A DNA stretch of 64,000 nt from Alnus glutinosa (taxonomy: Eukaryota; Streptophyta; Magnoliopsida; Fagales; Betulaceae). The notes under the pieces are model-generated. The model saw nothing but the letters and a program-made list of their open reading frames with translations. It did not search any database and was not told the DNA's origin. The first letter of the stretch is position 1; every line of letters begins with the position of its first letter. This document shows positions 32,612-42,682 of this stretch, piece after piece. The translations under genes and the position numbers were made by a program. The stretch is from NCBI RefSeq assembly GCF_958979055.1, contig NC_084896.1, forward strand, positions 26,398,001-26,462,000, in the 5' to 3' direction.

Positions 32612-33805
32612 ATGTCGGAGCAACTCCCCCAAGATCTTCAGACTGACATCCTGGTAAGACTACCCGTGAAATCACTTTTACGATTCCAATGTGTTCCCAA
32701 ATCGTGGAAATCTTTGATCCGTAGCACTGATTTTGTATCCATGCACACCAACCACAATGAGAGCCCTAACAATTATGCTCACTTAGTTAAAGGGTGCTTA
32801 AATCGGATTCACAATGAGAAGGAGACGGACATCGGAGGTATATTACACCGGTTCGATGATTCCTTCCGTGAGTTTCAAAAAATTAAATTTCCATCTCAGA
32901 CTGGATATAAATTTTTTGAAGAAGTCCTCGACTGTGGCCGGGAATTGATACTTTTGACCAATACGTACACGTGTAAACGTGGTAGTTTTGAACTCTTTTT
33001 TCTATGGAACCCTGCAGCTAGAATGACAATGACTCTCCCTACACCTTGCATTGATGTACCCAACATCACCGAGTACTGTGCTCACGGCTTCGGCTTTGAC
33101 CATACAAGTAATGATTACAAGGTGCTGAGAATAGTGCATGGAGATATGGTAGTGTATGGGGTGGAACTGTTTAAACTCCGTACAGGTGCTTGGGAGAGTG
33201 TTACTCTCAATCTCATCGACAACATTCGTATACCTGAACGGTCTTCGCAGGCTTTCGTGAATGGGGCTACCCATTGGGTTGGAGTCGGTGGACATTCAAG
33301 ACGCGATGGGTACTTGGTGGTCCTGTTGTTTGATATGTCTGACGAGGAATTCCGAGTGATGAAGCTTCCGGATGTTATAACTATAAGGGAATTCTATTCT
33401 ATTTCTCTTGGGGTCTCTGGTGGATTGCTCTCTGTGATGCATTATAATGGAGAACATGGCAATGGGAATCATAATGGTTGCTGCATTTGGTTGATGAAAG
33501 AATATGGCGTAACAGAGTCTTGGACTAAACAATACACTGTTGATTTAAGGGATCGGGGAGGGTTGTGGGAGGCAGTCAGTTTTAGGAACAAAAGAGTTTT
33601 GCTTCTAATTGTGAGCCAGAGAAAACAGCTGGTCTTATATGATCCCATGGTCAACAGATTCATTAATCTTGGAATTACTAGTATGGGATGTATGGGTATT
33701 GTGATTAATACATACAAAGAAAGTCTACTTCTCCTCAATCAAGTAAATGCTATGCCAGATCAGTCCCAGACTTCTTCAAGGGAAATGATGCAGCTCGCAA
33801 AATGA
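32612..33805 (+). CDS. F-box/FBA protein, array copy F5 (397 aa)
   Basis: An intact intronless copy: F-box LPQDLQTDILVRLPVKSLLR with P in place of S in CVPKSWKSL, which lies within the Skp1-facing helix region. FBA motifs: FFLWNPAARMTMTLP, HGFGFDHTSNDYKVLRIVHG, QAFVNGATHWVGVGGHSR, SDEEFRVMKLPDVITIREFY, WLMKEYGVTESWTKQ and INTYKESLLLLNQ. Ends with a partial long tail (SSREMMQLAK), the last seven residues or so being lost. The segment SDEEFRVMKLPDVITIREFY-SISLGVSGG is identical to F2 although the 5' half groups with F3, which suggests recombination or gene conversion between copies. Confidence 0.94.
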   Translation: MSEQLPQDLQTDILVRLPVKSLLRFQCVPKSWKSLIRSTDFVSMHTNHNESPNNYAHLVKGCLNRIHNEKETDIGGILHRFDDSFREFQKIKFPSQTGYKFFEEVLDCGRELILLTNTYTCKRGSFELFFLWNPAARMTMTLPTPCIDVPNITEYCAHGFGFDHTSNDYKVLRIVHGDMVVYGVELFKLRTGAWESVTLNLIDNIRIPERSSQAFVNGATHWVGVGGHSRRDGYLVVLLFDMSDEEFRVMKLPDVITIREFYSISLGVSGGLLSVMHYNGEHGNGNHNGCCIWLMKEYGVTESWTKQYTVDLRDRGGLWEAVSFRNKRVLLLIVSQRKQLVLYDPMVNRFINLGITSMGCMGIVINTYKESLLLLNQVNAMPDQSQTSSREMMQLAK

Positions 33806-34257
33806 AGGAAATTTTAGACAATTGGAACCCCTTGCTATGTTAAATATGGTAAATCTTTTATTATGAACTCTGAGTTGGATAAGAATGACAGGCTTAGAGA
33901 ATTGCACTATTGATTTATGGGATTGACAAGTACTGTCGAAGCGGTTGTTTTGAGGTATGCCCTTGAGCAGTTTTGTATTTGTTCGTTGCTCATTTTCAAT
34001 AAATTATGGCTTATCAAACAAATAAATTGGATCTCCAAAGTTCTCTTTAGCAAACGATAAGTAATAACTTATATAATTATGTTGTTAATTGCTTATTGCT
34101 TATTTATGTTCATATCATCTCATTGTTTGAACATAAGGCTAAATATCAGTTGAGTTTTTTCAATTGACATAGCCATGTGGTTATATAGCTATTTTAGGGT
34201 ATTTAATGTTTTGATCTATACAAAACCTGTGCATAAATGATAACCTCTTCAAACCAG

Positions 34258-34496
34258 GCCCCTCCTCTTTTTGGTTTTTAAATAAAAGAATATTAAAAAA
34301 AAGTGTCATATCTGATGTCACATCAAATGACATTTTTTTGATTTTTGATTTTTTTATATTAAAAAGAGGGTGATGGGGCAACCCCTCTTTGTGGTTTTTA
34401 AATAAATAAAAAATAAAAAAGTGTCCTATAATGTCACATTAGATTATACTTTTTTTTTCTTTTTCTTTTTTTTTTACATTAAAAAGAGGGTGATGG
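34258..34496 (+). repeat. Tandem pair of about 118-bp palindromic units
   Basis: Two adjacent units each begin CCCCTC(C/T)TC/TTTTTGGTTTTTAAATA and end ATTAAAAAGAGGGTGATGGG, so each unit has inverted ends and the pair is a direct repeat. Inside each is AAAAAAGTGTC and a TGTCACAT segment. It looks like a duplicated MITE. Confidence 0.7.
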
Positions 34497-35568
34497 GCAC
34501 GATTTTTCGTTCCCATGTATCAGCTCTCCTTCAAACCTCATGTCTATCTTTTATATCTCTGGTTTCAAATATGTATTTTAATTCAAGCTAAAGTGTCGAT
34601 TTGGTTAGATTTGATTAATTAGCATATAGGTGCTTTGAATCCTTTGGGTAGCCGTGTGTTTTGGGGAAAAACAATCCTTTGATAGCAATCAGATATGAAC
34701 ATGTTTGAGCAGTTTCATTGCAATCTCTTTTTGTTTCCAGTCAAATGTTTAACGTTTACTTGTATTTTTTTTTTATGTTTTTATGAGTGTTTAACAAATA
34801 ACAAACAAACGTGGGTTAGCGGTGGTCGCAACAACCGAGATTATATGACACACATAAATCACATAATATGTTCACACTGGTTATAAAAATGTATGGAATC
34901 ATATTAGATTTTTTTTTTTTTTTCTCTTTATTATGATACAATTAATAAATGACAGAAATTTTCTACAACCAACATATAAAAAGAACACGTGTCCTTTAAA
35001 CATATGAGAATCACTTGTTTTTTTTATTAATGCTATTAAAAAAACATGTTTCATGATATGGCTCGTAAGAAATTTCTGTTCTTAATAAAATAGATGATAC
35101 AAAGGACTAAAATGCCTCAAATTGACAGTTTCATGATATGGCTCCAAAAGCTGGAATAGTATTATAAATTTCTATAGAATTTCATTGGTACTTTCCCATA
35201 AGGTAAATTTAATTAACTGAATGGATTTCAAAATTGCTCTTCTTCAAGCCAATACAAGAAGAACAAAATTCATATTCAAGACCTGGAGAGTGGCTGAGAA
35301 CCAACAGTTTGAAATCCTATTTAACAAGAGAAGTGCTTGTTAACGTATTTGTCGTAAGAACGACGTGACAAAACAAAAACACAAACAAACATGGACTTAT
35401 AGAGACGGTCGCAAAAAAAAAACTAGACTATCTATATGCCTATAGTGGCATAATAAGCTCACAACTAGGTTATAAAAAAATGTGTGGAACCATATTGGAT
35501 TTTTTGCAATTGAACTTTCCTGATTTGTATTATACAATTAGTTAAATAGATGATACTTTTTCTCTCTC

Positions 35569-35601
<33 letters not shown>

Positions 35602-36058
35602 AATTTTTATTTATTTTTATAAGTGGGGTATTCCGGGCTTCACATTGACTATATTTTCAAAAGATGATAGAAAGCAAAAGAAAATTTGGAGAAAAAAAAT
35701 CCAGAGAAAATGACCAAAATTCCCCATTGCAAGACGATAGTGACCCAATCTAAATTTCCCATTTTTTCAACCACCTCTTTTTCCTCCAAAAGCACCACCA
35801 TATTCACCCTCTGCCCACTCCTACACCGCGCCACCATGGCCACCGTCACCTCAAACACCTCTCCACTACAATAACCACAACGCGCTTACCTCTCAACCTC
35901 CCCCTTTCGCAACCCACGTTCTTCGTTTAGGCCTCCAACACCTCTTTTGGCAAGACATTGTTTCTGTCAGCCGAGTAGAGCTTGTTAGAAGAAGGCTAAG
36001 ATCTACTGCTTCAACTGCTGCCCACTGCATGACGACGGTGGCTCAACCACTGTACTTT

Positions 36059-36060
<2 letters not shown>

Positions 36061-36100
<40 letters not shown>
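36061..36100 (+). repeat. (TC)n microsatellite
   Basis: A run of 20 TC units in intergenic DNA. Confidence 0.97.
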
Positions 36101-36101
<1 letters not shown>

Positions 36102-36381
36102 ACTTGAACAACACGATGACCAGCCTCTCTCAATCTTGTTCTTTCTCTCTCTTCAGTGTCCTTTCTCTCAGAAATGTGTGCAATAGAGGGATGAGTGTTG
36201 CTTGAGACACTGGTGAAGAAGAGGGATGAAGTTGTATCAAGAAGTGTGACAGGAGAAAAGAGTATTGAGTTTATATATATTGTAATTAGGGAAGCTGCTT
36301 TGAGTCAATTTTTTTTTTGAAATTTTTCCTATATTTAGGGAAGGGGAGCAGTTTTAGGGTAATTGCTAGGAATGCTCTAAG

Positions 36382-36468
36382 TTTTTTTTTTTTTTTTTTT
36401 TTTGACATGTCCACGCAAGAGAGGAGAGGGAGATTCGAACTAATAACATTCGCTTCCTAAGGCGTGAA
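36382..36468 (-). mobile_element. Truncated tRNA-derived SINE with 11-bp TSD
   Basis: An 87-bp insert in reverse orientation: T run, GACATGTCCACGCAAGAGAG, then GATTCGAACTAATAACATTC and CGCTTCCTAAGGCGTG. The A-box end seen in the other copies is missing. It is flanked by AATGCTCTAAG at 36371-36381 and 36469-36479. Confidence 0.9.
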
Positions 36469-36786
36469 AATGCTCTAAGTTTATAGAACACCAAGGAACC
36501 TGGTTCCCTTGACATTTTTTTTTTAAAATAAAAGGTTTTCTTTTTCCTCCAAATTTTATTTGAAACAATATTTAAATGGCTTTCTCTTTTCTCTTTATTT
36601 AGTTAGCATTTAATTTTAAAAAAATATTTAAATAGTATTGGGAAGGATAATGGAAGCTATTATGATATTTATTTGAAGAGAGTAGTAAAAAGTAGTTTAA
36701 TTCCCTACATAGAAGAAAAAAAAAAAATCTAAGAAGCTGCTTGTACTTACTTTGAGTCCTAAGAGACACAAGCAAAGGATGAGATG

Positions 36787-37090
36787 TGACGCAGCTAAGG
36801 GAAGAAAATTGCACAGAACGTGAAAAAAAAAACTTGGTCTTGGCGTCTCACCAAGCCAGAGGTCGGCTATCCAAACGTTTGGGAGAAAACATAGTTTTAT
36901 TGCATGCATCGTATTACATGAGTTGAGTCTTAAATAGGTCCACATAGGAACCCTAGCTAGTACCCTAACATTAGTTTAGGTGGGCTCGGGCTTATTCTCC
37001 AAGAGTTGCTCCCCCATGGGCTGGATTGGATCCAGCCCTTTTATTACAAATAACTAACATAACTACCCGGACATGACCTGGACTACGTCA
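36787..37090 (-). repeat. 3' LTR of the gypsy element
   Basis: A 304-bp terminal repeat matching 42032-42318 at nearly all positions. Differences include a 17-bp segment (near CATGGGCTGGATTGGAT, 37016-37032) absent from the other LTR and a few substitutions, so the insertion is not very recent. Confidence 0.95.
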
Positions 37091-38899
37091 ATTCCCTCCC
37101 TCTGGGAAAGTATTCGACTCCGACGAATGTTGGGCCTGGTAAAACTCATAAAGATCAGGGTTCAGGCGCTGGATTTCCTCGGTCTGAAGCCAGCAACAAT
37201 CGGACATAGGCCGATTCTTCCACTTAACAAGGAACTTCTGATAGCCTCCCCTTCTGGTGGACACGAGCTGGTCATCAAGGATGGCTTCGATCTCATCACG
37301 GGGCTTAACAGTGGCTGGTGCAGGAAAGGTAGACGGATCGAGCAGAGGATCAACTGCATGGCTAGGATACAAAGTGAGATCAGCCACGTTAAAGATGGGG
37401 TTGTAGGACACATTAGGTGGTAGGTCAAGTAGATAGGCATTGAGGCCTAGACGCTTGAGGATCTTGAACGGGCCAGCTTTTCGAGGGTGGAGCTTGTGAA
37501 CAGAGCCCTTGGGAAAACGCTCTGGATGGAGATGGATGAGCACCAAATCGCCAGGTTGGAACTCAACATGCCGCCTGTGACTGTCCACCCGTAGTTTATA
37601 ATTGTCGTTATGGAGAGCAATTTGTCGTCGCACCTCAGCATGGATCGACTGGAGATAGGCCACAAAGTCGTCGGCCTCTGCACTAACACGAATGGGAAGG
37701 GGCAATGATAAGAGATCAACTGGTGTCTGTGGAGTCGTGCCGGTAACTACCTCAAACAGAGAGCGACCCGTGCTGCGATTGACAGAATTATTATACGCAA
37801 ACTCAGCCTGGGCGAGGAGGAGGTCCCACGTAGGGGTGTGGTCTTGGACAAGGCAGCGCAGGAGGTTCCCCAAGCTCCTGTTAACAGCTTCGGTCTGCCC
37901 GTCAGTTTGGGGGTGGAAAGCGCTGGAGAACTTTAGTTGGGTCCCCAACTTTGCCCAAAGTGTCTTCCAAAAGTAGCTTACGAACTTCACATCCCTGTCG
38001 AAAACAATGGTTTTAGGTAAGCCATGCAGACGGACCACCTCGGTGAAGAACAGGGACGCAACCCGTGATGCATCATATGTGCGGGAACAAGGCAGGAAAT
38101 GGGCCATCTTTGAGAAACGATCCACCACTACAAATATGGAGTCATGGCCCCGCACCGTCCGTGGTAGCCCCAAAATGAAATCTATGCTGATATCTTCCCA
38201 TGGGCCGTCCGGGATTGGAAGTGGGTTATACAAACCCGTATTCTGCTTGGCTCCCTTGGCTAATTGGCACACATGACAGCGTTGCACCACGGTGTTGACA
38301 TCGCGCCTCAGCCCGGACCAGTAAAATCAGTCCTCCACTAGGTGAGCTGTTTTATCCCTGCCAAAGTGTCCTACTATACCTCCAGCGTGCAGCTCAGTGA
38401 CTACGAATTCTCGCACAGAGGTCTTGGGCAGACACAATTGATTATTGTAGAAAAGGAACCCTTCAACGAAGGTGAATTTGGCCAGTGCAGGTGTTGCACC
38501 TGTAGACAGGTGGTCATAAGGCTTACCAAAATCAGGATCATTTCAATATTGTTGCTTGATTTCAGTGAAAGCCGTAACCCCCACGGTGAGGGTAGCAAGC
38601 AGCTGCTGTTTCCTGCTAAGGGCATCGGCTACTTTTTTCTCTGTTCCCGCCTTGTGCTTACGCACGAAGGAAAACTGCTGCAAGAAATCAACCCACCGGG
38701 CATGGCGGGCGTTGAGGTGCTTCTGGGAGTTTATGTGGCGCAGAGAGTCATGATCTGTGTAGAGCACAAACTCCCTATGGATGAGGTAGTGCCGCCAATG
38801 CTTGAGAGATTGTACGAGGGCATAAAATTCTAGATCATAGGTTGAGTACCGGCGCCGGGTATCATTAAGCTTCTCACTGTAAAAAGCTATTGGGTGCCC
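37088..38899 (-). pseudogene. RNase H remainder, integrase and chromodomain of the gypsy element
   Basis: After the RNase H stop the same polyprotein continues with YTDHDSLRHINSQKHLNARH and VADALSRKQQ, then stops again near 38543. At least one further stop precedes the integrase, whose open frame (38290-37088, 400 codons) contains the HHCC end (CHVCQLAKG), the core (DFILGLPRTVRGHDSIFVVV, FVSYFWKTLWAKLG, HPQTDGQTEAVNR) and a C-terminal chromodomain-like stretch (GGYQKFLVKWKNRPMSDCCW). The stops show decay. Confidence 0.92.
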
Positions 38900-40726
38900 C
38901 TATTGACTAAGAACTCCACCTATGCCCACGTGGGAAGCATCGCACGCCACTTCGAACGGGTGTTCAAAATTGGGCAGCCGCAGTACCGGGGCCTCGGTGA
39001 GCTTCTTCTTAACATTCTCGAATGCCCGTTGCGCCACAGGAGTCCACTGAAAGGGCCCATTCTTGGTACACTCTGTAATTGGTGCCATAATGGAGCTGAA
39101 ATTTCTGATAAAACGCCTGTAGAAGTAGGCGAGGCCGTGGAAACTACGAACCTCATGCACGTTGGATGGGGAAGGCCAATCCGTCACAGTTTGAACTTTG
39201 GAGGGGTCGATAGAAATGCCCTGCGCAGACACTATAAAACCAAGGAAAATAATAGAGGATTGGGCAAAAGCACACTTTTTCAAATGTAGAAAAAACCGAT
39301 CAAACCGTAAAGTGAGGAGCACTTGTCGAAGATGACCCACATGTTCATCGTAGTCCCGGCTGTATATGAGTATGTCATCAAAATAAACGACCACAAACTT
39401 GCCAATGAAAGGCTTTAGTGCTTGGTTCATCACTCGCATAAAAGTACTTGGGGCATTCGTGAGGCCGAATGGCATAACAAGCCACTCAAACAATCCATCT
39501 CGGGTCTTAAAGGCTGTCTTCCACTCATCACCGGGCCAGATTCGGATTTGATGGTAGCCACTTTGGAGGTCTAGTTTGGAGAAGATCGTCGACCTATGCA
39601 GCTCATCTAACATATCATCGAGCCGAGGGATGGGGAAGCGGTATTTAACCGTGATCTTGTTAATAGCCCGGCTGTCTACGCACATACGCCAGGTGCCATC
39701 CTTTTTAGGAGTCAAAAGTGCAGGTACTGCACACGGGCTGAGGCTCTCTCGAATGAAACCCTTGTCCAAGAGGTCTTGAACCTGTCTTTGCAGCTCTAGG
39801 TGTTCCTCAGGGCTCATCCTGTATGCGGGCAAGTTGGGGAGAGATGCACCTAGCACCAAATCGATGGCGTGTTGGATATCCCGTGGAGGTGGTAGGGACT
39901 GGGGAAGTTCCTCTGTCGTGAGGTCTACAAACTCCTGCAAGAGACTCTGTACCTCCTGGGGATACTCTGCGGCTTCATTGGATTGGATAGGCTTAGTCAC
40001 CAAAACAAAGATATGCCCCACTTCCCGACAAGCTTGAGAGAAACCTCTCATGGTGAGTACTCTGTTTTCCTTCTTTTGTTGCTCAAATTCCTTAATCCGT
40101 AAAGGCTGCATCACAATTTTCCTACCATTCAACAGAAAAGAATAAGTATTTTTATAGCCATCATACTTCACCTTCCTGTCGTATAACCACGGGCGCCCCA
40201 GCAGTACATGGCAGGCCGTCATTGGAATCACATCGCACCAGATGGCGTCGTGGTAATGCTGGCCCAACGAAAATGAGACTAAGCAGCGTTGTCGTACTGG
40301 GATCGACGTATCATCCACCCAACTCAACTTGTAGGGGCTCGGGTGTGCTTCAGGGGGCAGCTTCAGCTTACGAATTATCTCTTGCGAGACAACGTTCATC
40401 CCGCTCCCATTATCTATAATGAGGTTCAAGGCCTTACCTTTATGTTCGACTTGAGTATGGAATATGTTGTTCCTGAGCCAGTCCTCCTGCTCACGCTCCT
40501 CCATACGCTTCTTGGTTAAGGCGTGCTGAATCACGCACATGGGCAGTCGAGAACCCTCCAACACCTCTTCAGGTACTTCATCATCGCTGCCACTGTCTTC
40601 TGATAGGGGCACATCCCCGTCTGGCTCTGGGGTAGTGTCGCTACACACCAAAGTAAACTTCTGGTCCCTCAGGTCCCTTGAGGGACAGACGACGACAAAA
40701 TGGCTCGACCTCCACACTTGAAACAC
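38900..40726 (-). pseudogene. pol: protease and reverse transcriptase of the gypsy element
   Basis: A long open frame of 608 codons. A retroviral-type aspartic protease lies near residues 90-180 with LIIDNGSGMNVVS; the usual D-S/T-G is changed to D-N-G, which would impair catalysis. Reverse transcriptase follows (LTPKKDGTWRMCVDSRAINK, LDLQSGYHQIRI, VVYFDDILIYS with both catalytic Asp residues). The frame ends at a TAG within the start of RNase H, right after VACDASHVGIGGVLSQ. Confidence 0.93.
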
Positions 40727-41772
40727 TCTTCCTTTGACTTGTCATACCTACTGTTCACTACTGCCTTGCCCTTTTGGTCCTCCTTGTCTGCTCCCCCACG
40801 ACTCGCTTGGGGTGCTGTTTGTGGCGGAAAACGATCCACCCCATTAGGAGGGACTCGGTTGCTGCCTCCTACATGATTCCCTCGTGGATTTCCTCCTCCC
40901 TGGTACTGCACATTCCTCCGTATCTGACTCCCCCGCGATTGTTGTTCCAGTCGCAGAGCTAGCTGGTATGCTTCCTCCACACTGACCAGCTTGATAGTTA
41001 AGAGGTCCTTGCGGGTGTCCTCCCTGAGACCCGCCCTATACCTGGCGATGGTCTGTCGTTCAGTCTTAGAGATGTGACTGCGTATGCTGAGTTCATGAAA
41101 TTTATTGGTGTAATCTTCCACCGTTGAGGTCCCCTGTCGCAACAAGAGGAGCTCCTCAAAGAGTACCTCTTCATAATCCACCGGCAGGTATTTCTCCTGC
41201 AGCTTCAGCCGCATCTCATCCCAGTCTGTAATGGCTGGTTGGCGGAGACGATACAGCTGGTCCTCCACACTCTGCCACCACACACGGGCTTGGCCCTTTA
41301 ACTTCATTTTTACGAACCGTACTTTGCGCTCTGCGGCCAAACCGAACCAATCAAAGTAGTCCTCCAAGGATGTGATCCAATCCTAGAAGGCATATGGGTC
41401 AAGCTTACCATGGAAGTCCGGGATGTCAATACGGATACGTTTAGTGGCCTCATCAACGCCGTAATCGGCCATCTCCCCGCGCCTCACAAGGGGGGGTTGA
41501 TGGAATCCTCCTCGAGGGGGAGGTGGGGCTTCGTAGAACTGATAGCCCGCGTTCTCCCCGCGCCTCATCGGTGGTGGTTGGTGCACCCCCCGAGTAGGGA
41601 AGGGTGGGGGTGGGTCCCGTTCCCCCCCGACGGGTGGTGGCTCCTCTCCTTCGACATTATCCCTCTGTAAGTTCCCTTCCGTTTCGCCCTCCTTGTTATG
41701 GCTGCCCGATCCGTCCGAACCTTCAACACTGCGGCTATACAGGAAATCAATCCGTCTGTTCATGGCTGTCAT
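40669..41772 (-). pseudogene. gag of the gypsy element (broken)
   Basis: Two frames (41772-41383 and 41367-40669) encode a capsid-type Gag separated by a stop near 41381. The second contains a Ty3-type retrotransposon gag region (FVKMKLKGQARVWWQSVEDQ, YLPVDYEEVLFEELLLLRQG) and begins a CCHC zinc knuckle (ECFKCGG) that then passes into another frame, the remaining His and Cys being read in the pol frame. The frameshift at about 40690-40710 therefore lies inside the zinc knuckle. Confidence 0.88.
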
Positions 41773-42031
41773 CTGTTGAATCAGTTCCTGGATGCGATCA
41801 TTTTGTGGGGGTGCCTAAGGTGGTCAGTCCCATATGAACGTCCACTCCGGGTAAACATTCCTGGTATTGATAGAGTGTCAAATCTGTGGTTGGTGGGTCG
41901 TGAATTGGTGGGAAAAAGGAATAGTATTTGGGGTGCAAAGGAGGAAAAAAACAAGGGTTTAAAGGATTGCTGGTACTCGAGGGCCGCCGATCGTTTAAGA
42001 AAACAACCGGAAGTGAGCTTTGATACTACTT

Positions 42032-42318
42032 TGACGCAGCTAAGGGAAGAAAATTGCACAGAACGTGAAAAAAACTTGGTCTTGGCGTCTCACCAAGCCA
42101 GAGGTCGACTGTCCAAACGTTTGGGAGAAAACATAGTTTTATTGCATGCATCGTATTACATGAGTTGAGTCTTAAATAGGTCCACATAGGAACCCTAGTT
42201 AGTACCCTAACCCTAGTTTAGGTGGGCTCGGGCTTATTCTCCAAGAGTTGCTCCCCAATCCAGCCCTTTTATTACAAATAACTAACATAACTACCCGGAC
42301 ATGGCCTGGACTACGTCA
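42032..42318 (-). repeat. 5' LTR of the gypsy element
   Basis: A 287-bp terminal repeat partner of 36787-37090. Because the element is on the minus strand this right-hand copy is the 5' LTR, and the primer-binding-site-like sequence lies just left of it (42015-42031). Confidence 0.95.
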
Positions 42319-42323
42319 AGATG

Positions 42324-42682
42324 ATTTCTATTTTCACTACAAAGCAAAAAAGCAAGCACAATGCAAAGCCCCAAAGCCCTTTTCTTTGCCATAGAAGCAG
42401 TGAAGGCTTTTATTGTTGACGGAACTAAATTATAACGACGTCGTTATCTGAAGATTCTATTGGACCTTCAAAGTTAATAATTCAGGTAGAGATTTTTAAT
42501 GGGCCTCCTTTTTGAGCTATCTCTGGGTATTGGGCCTAGCCTCAAGCCCCAAGCCCCAAGCCCTAAGCTCCTCTCTGGGATACTACAAAAGGGTTTTTTC
42601 TATAGGCTGCAGGCATCCTCTTCACGAGTTCTTCATCGATCTCCAAGCCGCCCCCGTTGAACGAAAAGAGGAAATCACAGAG
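42324..42682. other. F6 leader, matching the F4 leader
   Basis: 42415-42682 matches 28195-28455 (AACGACGTCGTTATCT, GGGCCTCCTTTTTGAGCTAT, a CCCCAAGC repeat, GGATACTACAAAAGGGTTTT). The CCCCAAG repeat has more units here than at F4. No gene is seen apart from the leader. Confidence 0.65.

Larger units (their letters stand above)
33806..36370. other. F5 3' flank and intergenic DNA
   Basis: 33900-34160 is the array 3' flank, with CAATAAATTATGG near 33998 as a candidate poly-A signal. 34258-34496 is a tandem pair described separately. 35220-35330 contains a diverged copy of the small recurrent frame. 35640-36250 has short frames (for example 35686-35874) without recognisable domains; the sequence around 36300-36370 (CTATATTTAGGGAAGG) resembles 59870-59890, indicating a shared repeat. 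No gene is supported. Confidence 0.55.
36787..42318 (-). mobile_element. Ty3/gypsy chromovirus-type LTR retrotransposon, degenerate (5.5 kb)
   Basis: A nearly complete element on the minus strand, flanked by 5-bp duplications AGATG (36782-36786 and 42319-42323). LTRs are 36787-37090 and 42032-42318, beginning TGACG and ending CGTCA. Inside the 5' LTR (right side) is a primer-binding-site-like TAGTATCAAAGCTC, similar to the initiator-Met tRNA site; inside the 3' LTR (left side) is a purine tract GAGGGAGGGAAT. The order on the minus strand is gag, protease, reverse transcriptase, RNase H, integrase, with a C-terminal chromodomain-like segment, which places it among chromoviruses; short LTRs and small size recall the Reina clade (inference). 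Stops and a frameshift make it non-autonomous now. Confidence 0.95.
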
